Shown piece by piece: positions 16,013-24,057 of a stretch of DNA of 64,000 nucleotides. Numbering within the stretch: position 1 is the stretch's first letter; each line of letters opens with the position of its first letter. The position numbers and the translations under genes were made by a program. This stretch comes from Lentzea sp033794685 (GTDB taxonomy: Bacteria; Actinomycetota; Actinomycetes; Mycobacteriales; Pseudonocardiaceae): NCBI GenBank assembly GCA_033794685.1, contig JARAYZ010000002.1; one strand, given 5' to 3'. The notes beneath the pieces were generated by a model. That model saw only the letters and a program-made list of their open reading frames with translations, was not told where the DNA came from and ran no database searches.

Positions 16013-17133
16013 TCAGCCTCCAGCGGTGGCGCGGCTGGGACGTCCGCGTCCAGGACGCGCCACTCGCGCTGTTCCTCGTGCTGGGCTCGCTGGTGCCCGC
16101 GTTGCACGACAAGGGGACCCAGCTCGGCGGGCTGCCGAACCGGCCGTTCGACTGGCTCGCGATCGCGGTCATCGCGGGCGAGTGCCTGCCACTGGTCGTG
16201 CGCCGCAAATGGCCCCTGGTCTGCCTTGTGCTCGTGTCGATCGCGTTCGCCGTGGATCAGTTGCGCGGCTACCACACCGTGGCCGGCACGGCCCTGCCGA
16301 TCGCGTTGATCAGCGCCGGGCTGCACCTCTCGCGCCACCGCCGCGGCACCGTGATCGCGCTCTCCGCCGGGTACGCCGGTCTGGCCGTCGCGCTGGACCT
16401 GAACGGGGCGACCGAGGGCGTCGCCGGGTTCGTCACGTTCTACCTGGCGCTGGCCGCCGCGTGGGCGATCGGCGCGTGGCTGCGGCTCTCCCGCAGCGCC
16501 GAGGCCGAACGCCGTGTGCACGTCGCCGCGGCCACCCGTGTCGCGGAACGGACGTTGATCGCCCGCGAGCTGCACGACGTGGTGACCCACCACGTGACGG
16601 CGATGGTGGTGCAGGCCGAGGCCGCGCGGTACCTGACGGCGGCCCCGGAGCGGCTGGACCAGACGCTCCAGGCGATCACCGACACGGGCAGGCGTTCGCT
16701 GACCGACCTGCGGCACCTGCTCGACCTGCTGAACCCGGACCACAGCACGGAATCCCTGGGCGACCTGCGCACGCTCGTCGAGCAGACCCGCCTCGCCGGG
16801 CAGCCCGTGGAGTTCGCGGAGGAAGGCGAGGCGACGCGGGACGCGGGCAGCGCCGAAGCCGTCGCGTACCGGGTCGTGCAGGAGGCGTTGACGAACGCGC
16901 TGAAGTACGCGCACGGCAACCCGACGAACGTGCACGTGCGTTACGGCGAAAGGGAAATCACCGTGGAGGTCGGCACCGAGGGCGCGAACTCGTCCACGCC
17001 GGTCGGAGGCAGCGGGCGCGGCCTGGCCGGGCTTCGTGAACGCGTCGACGTGCTGGGCGGCGAGTTCTCGGCGGGCAGGCGGGACGGCGGGTTCGTGGTC
17101 CGGGCGCGCATCCCCGCGGGGAACCCGGCGTGA
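16009..17133 (+). CDS. NarL-type sensor histidine kinase
   Basis: 374 aa from GTG 16009, overlapping the CPBP stop by 4 nt. The first ~150 residues are hydrophobic (about four to six membrane helices, no large external sensor). The HisKA_3 dimerisation segment has the H-box ERTLIARELHDVVTHHVTAM, and the ATPase part has the N-box QEALTNALKYA and the G-rich GGSGRGLAGLRERV. It phosphorylates the response regulator encoded next (GTGA overlap). The short sensor region suggests detection of membrane state. Confidence 0.9.
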   Translation: MISLQRWRGWDVRVQDAPLALFLVLGSLVPALHDKGTQLGGLPNRPFDWLAIAVIAGECLPLVVRRKWPLVCLVLVSIAFAVDQLRGYHTVAGTALPIALISAGLHLSRHRRGTVIALSAGYAGLAVALDLNGATEGVAGFVTFYLALAAAWAIGAWLRLSRSAEAERRVHVAAATRVAERTLIARELHDVVTHHVTAMVVQAEAARYLTAAPERLDQTLQAITDTGRRSLTDLRHLLDLLNPDHSTESLGDLRTLVEQTRLAGQPVEFAEEGEATRDAGSAEAVAYRVVQEALTNALKYAHGNPTNVHVRYGEREITVEVGTEGANSSTPVGGSGRGLAGLRERVDVLGGEFSAGRRDGGFVVRARIPAGNPA

Positions 17134-17786
17134 CCGCACCGGTGCGCGTGCTGGTGTGCGACGACCAGGCGCTCATCCGCACGGGGTTCGCCACGATCAT
17201 CGACGCCCAGCCGGACCTCGAGGTCGTGGGGGAGTGCGGCGACGGGCGCGCGGCGGTCGACCTCGCCGGGCGGCTGACCCCGGACGTCGTGGTGATGGAC
17301 GTGCGGATGCCGGTGCTCGACGGCATCGGGGCGACCCGGCTGCTGGCGGGCGCCGGTGTCCCCGATCCCGTCAAGGTGCTCGTGGTGACGACGTTCAACC
17401 TCGACGAGTACGTCTACGAGGCGTTGCGGGCAGGGGCGAGCGGCTTTCTCCTGAAGGACGCGCCGCCGGCCCAGCTGCTGCACGGCATCCGGACCGTCGC
17501 GAGCGGTGCCGCGCTGCTCGCGCCGGAGGTGACGCGCCAGCTCGTCGGCCGGTTCGCGGCGCGCATCCGGCCCGCCGGGGAGGTCGCGGAAACCCAGCTG
17601 GCGCCGCGGGAACTGGAAGTGCTGCGGCTCATCGCCGAGGGCCTGTCGAACAGCGAGATCGCGGCGGCCCTGGTGATCAGCCAGGAGACGGTGAAGACGT
17701 ACGTGTCGCGCATCCTGACCAAGCTCGACCTGCGGGATCGGGTGCAGGCCGTCGTCTACGCGTACCGCCGCGGCCTGGTGACCTGA
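17130..17786 (+). CDS. NarL/FixJ-type response regulator
   Basis: 218 aa, GTG start overlapping the kinase stop. The receiver domain has the acidic pair in VCDDQALIRTGF, the phospho-acceptor Asp in VVVMDVRMPVLDG and the switch Lys in GFLLKDAPP. The C-terminal LuxR helix-turn-helix (LAPRELEVLRLIAEGLSNSEIAAALVISQETVKTYVSRIL in the protein) binds DNA. Cognate partner of the upstream kinase. The target promoter is unknown; the divergent-free position before the SGNH hydrolase gene makes that gene one candidate. Confidence 0.92.
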   Translation: MTAPVRVLVCDDQALIRTGFATIIDAQPDLEVVGECGDGRAAVDLAGRLTPDVVVMDVRMPVLDGIGATRLLAGAGVPDPVKVLVVTTFNLDEYVYEALRAGASGFLLKDAPPAQLLHGIRTVASGAALLAPEVTRQLVGRFAARIRPAGEVAETQLAPRELEVLRLIAEGLSNSEIAAALVISQETVKTYVSRILTKLDLRDRVQAVVYAYRRGLVT

Positions 17787-17845
17787 CCCTGACCGCGCGA
17801 TCACAAGACGTGACTGATCGGTCACGAAGCGGTAAGAACCCTGGC

Positions 17846-19054
17846 ATGAGAAGCCTTGTGATCACGTCAGTCGTCCTGTCCGTGGGAGCGCTCTTGTCGC
17901 CGTCGGCTGCGGCGGACCGGCCCCTCTGGTTCACCTCGTGGGCCCAGTCGCAGCAGCACCTCGCTCCCGTCACGCTGCACGACCAGTCGATGCGGATGAT
18001 CACGCACCTCAGCCAGGGTGGCGGTGCGGTCCGGATCCGGGTGCAGAACACGTTCGGCAAGCAGCCGTTGACGATCGACCACGCGACGGTCGCTGTGAGC
18101 GCTGGTGGAGCGGCGGTGGAGGGTACGCGCGACGTGACGTTCGGAGGCGGTCGCGCGGTGACGATCCCGGCGGGCGGCGAGCTGTGGAGCGACCGCACGT
18201 CCTTGAAGACCGCGCCGGACACGGATCTCGCGGTCAGCCTGTACGTCTCGGGTGACGCCGTGCCAGGCCGGCACGAGTCCGCGTTCCGCGACAACTACCT
18301 GACCCCGCCCGGTTCCGGTGACCACACCGCCGGTCAGGGCACCGAGTTCACGCAAACTGTCCAGTCGACGTACGTGGTCAGCGCGGTCGACGTGTTCAAC
18401 CCACGACTGAAGGGGACGGTCGTGCCGTTCGGCAGCTCCGTCGTCGACGGTGTGGGCAGCACGAACTGCGGCCCCGGCTGCACCGAACTCGGGACCAACA
18501 AGCGCTGGACCGACGTGCTGGCCCGCCGGATCGTCGCCTCACCCGGTCCGCAGCACGCCGTCGCCAACGCCGGCATCAGCGGCACCACCAGCGCGGTCTG
18601 CCCGAACACCTCGGCGCCCTTCGTCGGCCTGGATGCGTTGGCGCGGCTGGAAAGGGACGTTCTCGCACTGCACGGCGTCACCGACGTCATCTACTACTAC
18701 GGCACGAACGACGTGGCGAACGGCTGCTCCGCCAACGACATCGTCACCAGCTACCGCGCCGTGTTCCAGCGGTTGCGCCAGGCCGGGATCGCCGTGCACG
18801 TCACGCCCATCACGCCCCGGCCCGGCTACAGCGACCAGCAGAACCTGGTCCGCCACGCCGTCAACGACGTCGTGAAGCGCGGTGGCGACTGCTCGGACAC
18901 CTGCGCCTCGGTGCAGGACTTCGACCAGGTGCTGGAGGACCCGATCAGGCCGAACAGCGTCAACACCCGCTACGACACCGGTGACGGCGTGCACGCGAAC
19001 ATCCAGGGGCAGCAGGCGATCGCGGACTACATCGCGGTGGAGGACCTCGGCTAA
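17846..19054 (+). CDS. Secreted SGNH/GDSL-family hydrolase
   Basis: 402 aa from ATG 17846, starting with a Sec signal peptide (cleavage after about PSAAA). The SGNH blocks are all present: block I FGSSVVDG with the nucleophile Ser, block II NAGISG, block III YYYGTNDV and block V DGVHANIQG with the catalytic His. The ~180-aa beta-rich N-terminal region is typical of actinobacterial two-domain SGNH esterases. It probably deacylates an extracellular ester or polysaccharide substrate. It ends 4 nt inside the convergent ABC operon. Confidence 0.88.
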   Translation: MRSLVITSVVLSVGALLSPSAAADRPLWFTSWAQSQQHLAPVTLHDQSMRMITHLSQGGGAVRIRVQNTFGKQPLTIDHATVAVSAGGAAVEGTRDVTFGGGRAVTIPAGGELWSDRTSLKTAPDTDLAVSLYVSGDAVPGRHESAFRDNYLTPPGSGDHTAGQGTEFTQTVQSTYVVSAVDVFNPRLKGTVVPFGSSVVDGVGSTNCGPGCTELGTNKRWTDVLARRIVASPGPQHAVANAGISGTTSAVCPNTSAPFVGLDALARLERDVLALHGVTDVIYYYGTNDVANGCSANDIVTSYRAVFQRLRQAGIAVHVTPITPRPGYSDQQNLVRHAVNDVVKRGGDCSDTCASVQDFDQVLEDPIRPNSVNTRYDTGDGVHANIQGQQAIADYIAVEDLG

Positions 19055-19614
19055 CGCCGACCGCCGCGGAGGCTGTAGGCGGCGATCCCGCTCACGAACA
19101 GCACTCCCGCCGTCCAGCGCGTCACGGTGTCGGCCGGGTCGCCGACCGGCCACGTGACGATCCGGCCGAGCGTCGACTCCGCCGGCGGCATGATCGCCGC
19201 CACCGCCCACCACAGCACCGGTGCGGAGGCGGCGAGCCTGGCCCCGGCCACCGCGGCGGCGAGCCCAGCCAGGCCGATCATGCCTGCCGTGTCGCGGACG
19301 ACGAACGCCGCGTCGAACGGTTCGTAGCCGAGCTTCTGCACCAGCAGCACGCTCGCGGCGGCCACCGCCGTGGCGAGCAGGAGGTGGCCGAGGCGCCACA
19401 ACGGCCAGGGGACGGCGGTCGAGGAGTCGAGTTCCGGGTCCTGGCCCGCGAGACCGGTCGTGGTCACCAGCACGGCGGCCAGCGTGGTCAGCGACGCGCT
19501 GAGCGCCGTCCACGGTGAGTGCAGCGCCGACCAGGCGATCAGCACCACCACCGGGAGAACCACCAGTGCCGCGGGGACTCCGCGTGACTGCGCGTACAGC
19601 GCGAGCGGCCTCAT
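19051..19614 (-). CDS. Integral membrane protein of the ECF-linked ABC operon
   Basis: 187 aa from ATG 19614, overlapping the upstream permease stop (ATGA). About five membrane helices and no soluble domain. Not assigned to a named family, but its position as last gene of an ABC-ATPase operon suggests a permease subunit or accessory. Confidence 0.75.
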   Translation of the reverse strand: MRPLALYAQSRGVPAALVVLPVVVLIAWSALHSPWTALSASLTTLAAVLVTTTGLAGQDPELDSSTAVPWPLWRLGHLLLATAVAAASVLLVQKLGYEPFDAAFVVRDTAGMIGLAGLAAAVAGARLAASAPVLWWAVAAIMPPAESTLGRIVTWPVGDPADTVTRWTAGVLFVSGIAAYSLRGGRR

Positions 19615-20963
19615 CGGCCCGCCTTCAGCACGTCGAGCACGCGCTCGGAGTCCTCGCACGTCAGCAACATCTGCCGGGCCTGGGCGACCCGCTTCAGCTG
19701 GTCGTCCGGGGAGTGGCCGCGGAACTGCTGCCACGCCTGGTCGATCTCGGCGCGCATCCGGGCGTTCCCCCACATGAAGGAGTCGGACGCGAGTTCGGCC
19801 AGTTCGCCGTGGAAGTAGCCGGCGGTCACGTAGCGGACGATGGCTCCGTAGGTGTTGAACGTGTTCGGGGTCGCGCAGGTCGGAACGCCCGCACCGGCGA
19901 GCAGTTCGAGCCGCACCTGGTCCTTGGTCATGGCCGTCACCGCGGGACGGCCCTGCGACGGGAGGTAGACGATCCGCTGATCCCGCCGGGGCACGGTGAG
20001 ATGCGCCATCGCCGACGTGTCCTCGCGGATCTCGGTGGGCGCGCCGGGCAGCACAGCGAGCTTCGCCAGCGCGTCCCGCCCGGCTGCGGCGACGGTGGGC
20101 AGTCCGTCCGCGTGCACCTGGCTCACGCAGATCCTGTCCTCGCACACGAGCTTGCCCGCGATGGAGTCGGTGACCAGCATGTCGGAGTACTTGGCGGGCA
20201 TGACCGCGAGGGCGAGCGCGACGGCCAGCCCGGCCGGGACGAGCGCGGTGAGGCGTCCGAGGTGGGTTCGTGCGACGAGCAGGAGGAACGCCGTCACGCC
20301 CAGGCCGGTGAACCACACGATCTGGCCCAGGTCGACCGACGCCGACGTCGTGACGAGGTCGGAGTTGGGCGGGTCGAGGACGGGCGTGAGCAGGGCCAGC
20401 CGGGAGATCTCGTCGCCGGGAGCAAGCGCTTCGAGCGCCCTGCCCGCCGTGGTCGCGAGCATGAACGTGGCCACCAGTGCCACCGGCGCGGTCAGCGGGT
20501 GCGGCAGCAGCCGGCCCACCGCGAGTCCCAGCAGGACGCTCGACGCCAGGGCGAGCACCACGGTCAGCATGAGCGGGACGAACCCGACCGACACGAACCC
20601 GCCGCCGAGAACGACTTTGGCCACCAGCCCCGCGCACAACAACGCGACCGCCACCGCGACCGTGCCCGCCACCGCGACGGCGAGCGTGCCGAGCCTGACC
20701 CAGCCGGGACGGGACGTGGCGCCGAACAGCTCGGTCACTCCCGCCCGGCTGTCGCGCATGCCTTGGAAGACAGCGAATCCGACGACGAGCGCCCACACGT
20801 AGGCCAGGGGGAGCCGGAGCACGAGCACCGCCGACGTCGAGTTGCGCTCCCACCACGGGCTCGCCGACGTGATCAGCAGCAGCATTCCCGTGCCGGAGAC
20901 CAGCACGAGCAGTCCGGCCCAGAGCGCGGTGGAACGCCGCAGTTCGATGCGCAGCCCGGTCAC
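19611..20963 (-). CDS. ABC-transporter membrane subunit with C-terminal external domain
   Basis: 450 aa. Residues 1-250 contain about seven hydrophobic helices of ABC-2 style. The last ~190 residues are soluble, with several Cys (VCEDRICVS, CATPN, LLTCEDSE), and probably face outward. The start overlaps the ATPase stop by 4 nt, so this is the likely partner of the ATPase at 20960-21703. The transported substrate is unknown; operons with a sigma factor and paired ATPases often deal with membrane-active compounds. Confidence 0.78.
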   Translation of the reverse strand: MTGLRIELRRSTALWAGLLVLVSGTGMLLLITSASPWWERNSTSAVLVLRLPLAYVWALVVGFAVFQGMRDSRAGVTELFGATSRPGWVRLGTLAVAVAGTVAVAVALLCAGLVAKVVLGGGFVSVGFVPLMLTVVLALASSVLLGLAVGRLLPHPLTAPVALVATFMLATTAGRALEALAPGDEISRLALLTPVLDPPNSDLVTTSASVDLGQIVWFTGLGVTAFLLLVARTHLGRLTALVPAGLAVALALAVMPAKYSDMLVTDSIAGKLVCEDRICVSQVHADGLPTVAAAGRDALAKLAVLPGAPTEIREDTSAMAHLTVPRRDQRIVYLPSQGRPAVTAMTKDQVRLELLAGAGVPTCATPNTFNTYGAIVRYVTAGYFHGELAELASDSFMWGNARMRAEIDQAWQQFRGHSPDDQLKRVAQARQMLLTCEDSERVLDVLKAGR

Positions 20964-21703
20964 CAGGCACCCCCGGCGGACTTCGCGCTGATCAGCGCCG
21001 TGTAGCCGCGTTCGATGGGGCTGTCGCCGACGTGCGTCGCCGTGCCTGCGGTGGCGAGATCAGCCGGAGTTCCTTGGAAGACAAGGGATCCTTCGTTCAC
21101 GAGCACCACGTCGGTGCATGCCGCCGCGACGTCCTCGACCAGGTGCGTGGAGATCAGCACGCAGGCCTGCTGGCCCAGTTCGGCCACCAGTTCGCGGAAC
21201 CTGAGGCGTTGCGCGGGATCCAGGCCGACCGTCGGCTCGTCCAGGAGCAGGAGCTCGGGCCTGTTGACGATGGCCTGCGCGATGCCGACCCGGCGGACCA
21301 TGCCGCCGGACAACGACTTCATCCTGTCCTCGGCGCGGTCGGAGAGCCCGACCCGTTCCAGCGCGTCCTTCACGGCGTCCGGGATCTGCTTCTGCGGCAT
21401 CTCCTTGAGCCATGCCAGGTACTCGACGAACTCCCGCACCTTGAACCGCTTGTAATAGCCGAAGTGCTGCGGCAGGTAGCCGAGCTTCCGCCGGACGTCC
21501 TTCAGCTTGCCGTTGCCCAGCAGTGACAACGTTCCCGCGGTCGGTGTCTGCACCGTCGCCAGCGTGCGGATCAACGTCGTCTTGCCCGCGCCGTTCGGGC
21601 CGAGCAGTCCGTGGACACCCCGGCCGAGCCGGAGGCTGAGCCCGTTCACCGCGTTGCGCTTGCCCATGCGCACCACCAGGCTGTCGGCTTCGATCGCCTG
21701 CAT
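20960..21703 (-). CDS. ABC transporter ATP-binding protein (copy 1)
   Basis: 247 aa from ATG 21703, with GGGAG 8 nt upstream. Walker A GPNGAGKTTL, Q-loop GYLPQHFGYY, signature LSGGMVRRVG, Walker B LLLLDEPTVGLDP and switch H in STHLVED. Architecture of single-domain export ATPases working with ABC-2 permeases. It is a close sister of the next ATPase upstream, including the shared C-terminal GDSP-ERGY-AL motif, so they arose by tandem duplication. Confidence 0.93.
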   Translation of the reverse strand: MQAIEADSLVVRMGKRNAVNGLSLRLGRGVHGLLGPNGAGKTTLIRTLATVQTPTAGTLSLLGNGKLKDVRRKLGYLPQHFGYYKRFKVREFVEYLAWLKEMPQKQIPDAVKDALERVGLSDRAEDRMKSLSGGMVRRVGIAQAIVNRPELLLLDEPTVGLDPAQRLRFRELVAELGQQACVLISTHLVEDVAAACTDVVLVNEGSLVFQGTPADLATAGTATHVGDSPIERGYTALISAKSAGGAW

Positions 21704-21782
21704 CCTGTTCTCCCTCAAGTGTTTTCCGTTCTTGACGGGCAAGACGGCGACGGGGCTCACGAGGTTCTCGTTGTGACGACGG

Positions 21783-22541
21783 TCACCACGACCCGGGGCG
21801 GTCGGGGATGCCGAGCAGCGCGCTGTAGCCGCGTTCGAGAGGGCTGTCGCCCGCGTGCTGTTCCGTGCCCTGGGCCGCCAGCTGGCCCGGCGTGCCCTGG
21901 AAGACGAGTTTTCCTCGGGAGAGCAGGACGACGTCGGTGCACGCGGCGGCAACGTCCTCCACGAGGTGTGTCGAGACGACCACGCACGCGTCGGTGCCGA
22001 GTTCGGTGAGCAACTCGCGGAATCGAAGGCGCTGGGTGGGATCCAGGCCCGCCGTGGGTTCGTCGAGCAGGAGGATCTCGGGGTCGTTCACGATCGCCTG
22101 CGCGATGCCGACCCTCCTGATCATCCCGCCGGACAACGTCTTCATCCTGTCGTCGGCCCTGTCCGCGAGCCCGACTCGTTCGATCGCGCGCTGCACGGCC
22201 GCCGGGATGTCCCGCATCTCCTTGAGCCACGCCACGTACGCGACGAACTCCCGCACGGTGAACCGCCGGTAGTGCCCGAACTCCTGCGGCAGGTACCCGA
22301 CCTGTCTGCGGAGGTGCCGCAAGTCCATGCCGCCCAGGAGAGTCAGCTCCCCGCTCCGGGGTTTCAGGACGGTCGCCAGCGTGCGGATGAGCGTCGTCTT
22401 GCCGGCGCCGTTGGGCCCCAGCAATCCGTGCACACCACGCCCCATCGTGAGCGTGACCCCGTCGACCGCCATCCGCCGCCCGGCCTTGATCCGCAGATCG
22501 CGAGCCTCGATCTCCCACGCGTACGTGGTGGGCGCGGTCAT
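21783..22541 (-). CDS. ABC transporter ATP-binding protein (copy 2)
   Basis: 252 aa from ATG 22541, overlapping the anti-sigma/permease stop by 4 nt. Walker A GPNGAGKTTL, Q-loop GYLPQEFGHY, signature LSGGMIRRVG, Walker B ILLLDEPTAGLDP and H in STHLVED. Sister of the ATPase at 20960-21703. The coupling to the zinc-finger membrane protein suggests that protein's membrane half is this ATPase's permease, while the second ATPase serves the 450-aa permease. Confidence 0.93.
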   Translation of the reverse strand: MTAPTTYAWEIEARDLRIKAGRRMAVDGVTLTMGRGVHGLLGPNGAGKTTLIRTLATVLKPRSGELTLLGGMDLRHLRRQVGYLPQEFGHYRRFTVREFVAYVAWLKEMRDIPAAVQRAIERVGLADRADDRMKTLSGGMIRRVGIAQAIVNDPEILLLDEPTAGLDPTQRLRFRELLTELGTDACVVVSTHLVEDVAAACTDVVLLSRGKLVFQGTPGQLAAQGTEQHAGDSPLERGYSALLGIPDRPGSW

Positions 22542-23326
22542 CGGTGCCCCTCCAGCCGGGTGAACGCCATCCTGCGCACCACGAGCACGACCACCCCGGC
22601 GCCGAGCGCCGCGACCCACGCCGGTGCGGCCTCGGGGCCGAGCGCGACGGCGGTGCGGCTGAACGCGATCGTCGGCGCCACGATCGCCACGGCCCACACC
22701 GACACGAGCCCGATCGCGGCACGCGTGACGCCGACGAAGGTGCCCAGCGCGAGCGTGCCGACGGTGAACGCCAGGCAGGGGAGGAGCCACCGGGCGAACC
22801 CGGCACCGGTCAGCAGGCTCGCGATCGCGAGCCCCGGCACCACCACGGCCAGCACCGCCGCGGTCCGCCGGAACACCAGCGGCAACCCGGCGCGGGGCGT
22901 GGCGGCGGTCAGCTCGTACGCCGGGTCCAGCGCCCGCCCCCAGGACGCGGCGACACCGAGGACCGGGAGGACAGGCGCGATCAGCAGCACCAGCGACACC
23001 CGGTCGCCGACCACGAACCCGGCGCGGTCCAGGGCCACGGCCGCCGCGGTGACCAGCAGGATCATCGCGAGCCACGGTCCCGCCGCGGGCGAGACCCAGC
23101 CGTACGCGCGCCGCCACGGCTTTGCTCGCGGCATCTGCGGGGTGTGGTCGAGCAGGGGGGAGAGGCCGGCCCAGACGGCCTCGGCGGTCGGGTCCGGGGC
23201 GAGCCGGGCGCGGCAGGGAGCGCAGGTCTCGAGGTGCGACTCGACGGCCCAGAGTTCGTCGGCCGGGATGGTGCCGCCCTCGGAGTAGCGGCGCAGCAGG
23301 TGGTCGCCGGGGTGGTGGGTCGTCAT
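22538..23326 (-). CDS. Zinc-finger anti-sigma-like protein fused to a membrane (permease-like) domain
   Basis: 262 aa. The N-terminus has a zf-HC2/ZAS motif, ESHLETCAPCRARL (H-x3-C-x2-C, about residues 30-43), as in anti-sigma factors that hold ECF sigma factors. From about residue 75 on there are about six hydrophobic helices resembling an ABC-2 permease. It therefore probably tethers the ECF sigma factor encoded upstream while forming a transporter with the ATPase encoded downstream. The start overlaps a mini-ORF stop (ATGA), with GAAGGAGG 8 nt upstream. Confidence 0.8.
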   Translation of the reverse strand: MTTHHPGDHLLRRYSEGGTIPADELWAVESHLETCAPCRARLAPDPTAEAVWAGLSPLLDHTPQMPRAKPWRRAYGWVSPAAGPWLAMILLVTAAAVALDRAGFVVGDRVSLVLLIAPVLPVLGVAASWGRALDPAYELTAATPRAGLPLVFRRTAAVLAVVVPGLAIASLLTGAGFARWLLPCLAFTVGTLALGTFVGVTRAAIGLVSVWAVAIVAPTIAFSRTAVALGPEAAPAWVAALGAGVVVLVVRRMAFTRLEGHR

Positions 23327-23406
23327 GGTCGCGCCTCCTTCGTCGCGTCGGGTGGTCGTGAGGTGGTGGCCGTCGTGGTCGCGCGCACAGATCGGTATGC
23401 CGTCAT
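23323..23406 (-). CDS. 27-codon mini-ORF bridging the sigma and anti-sigma genes
   Basis: Starts in an ATGA overlap with the sigma-factor stop and ends in an ATGA overlap with the anti-sigma start. The product would be a Thr/Arg-rich 27-aa peptide with no recognised motif. It may simply carry ribosomes across the gap (translational coupling) rather than make a functional peptide. Confidence 0.35.
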   Translation of the reverse strand: MTAYRSVRATTTATTSRPPDATKEARP

Positions 23407-23969
23407 GCCAGCGCCTCCCTCATCGCGATCCGCGCCCGCCGGGCACGGGTCTTGACGGTCCCCTCCGGTACCCCGAGCAGCACCGACGTCTCCCGCACCG
23501 ACAACCCGTCGAGCACCATCGCCTGCAACACCTGCCGCAACTCCGGCGCCAACCGGCGCAGCGCGTCCCCCACCTCGTCCCCGACCACCCCGTCGAGCAC
23601 CTCCTCGTCGGCACCGGCGGCCACCGAGGGCGCGGCGGCGGTGGGAGGCGTCGCGTGGTGGGCACGCCGGCGGAACGCGTCTATCAGCCGCCGCGCCGCG
23701 ATGGTCCACAGCCAGCCGACCGCGCTGCCACCCGCCGCGGCCCCGGCGAAGGCGTCGGCCGCCCGCCACACCGCCAGGTAGGTCTCCTGGAGCACCTCGG
23801 CGACGATCTGCTCGTCCGAACAACGCCGGCGCAGCCGCCCGGCCAGCCACGGTGACGTGCGGCGGTACAGCTCCTCGAACGCGCGGCGATCACCCCGTGC
23901 GACTCGGCGCACGAGCTGTTCCTCGTCGAGGTCGGCCGGCTCACCCCGGATGGCTCTCACACTCCGCAA
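23403..23969 (-). CDS. ECF-type RNA polymerase sigma factor
   Basis: 188 aa from TTG 23969; a GTG at 23960 would give 185 aa and neither start has a strong ribosome site. Region 2 is visible in FEELYRR...LQETYLAVWRAADAF...WLWTIAARRLIDAFRRR, and region 4 in LSVRETSVLLGVPEGTVKTRARRARIAM. First gene of the operon that continues into the zinc-finger membrane protein and the ABC genes, so it probably drives its own operon once released. Confidence 0.9.
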   Translation of the reverse strand: MRSVRAIRGEPADLDEEQLVRRVARGDRRAFEELYRRTSPWLAGRLRRRCSDEQIVAEVLQETYLAVWRAADAFAGAAAGGSAVGWLWTIAARRLIDAFRRRAHHATPPTAAAPSVAAGADEEVLDGVVGDEVGDALRRLAPELRQVLQAMVLDGLSVRETSVLLGVPEGTVKTRARRARIAMREALA

Positions 23970-24057
23970 GACGTCGAGATCGTGCGCCAGGTTCTCGCGC
24001 CGGTGTGGCGTGCGCCACTGCGCTCGACAGCCTCGATGGCTTCAGTGTTGACCAAAA

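Noticed and set aside
17810..17825. GTGAC-N6-GTCAC repeat before the SGNH hydrolase gene
   Set aside because: Only 5-bp arms and a single copy; too weak to call an operator.
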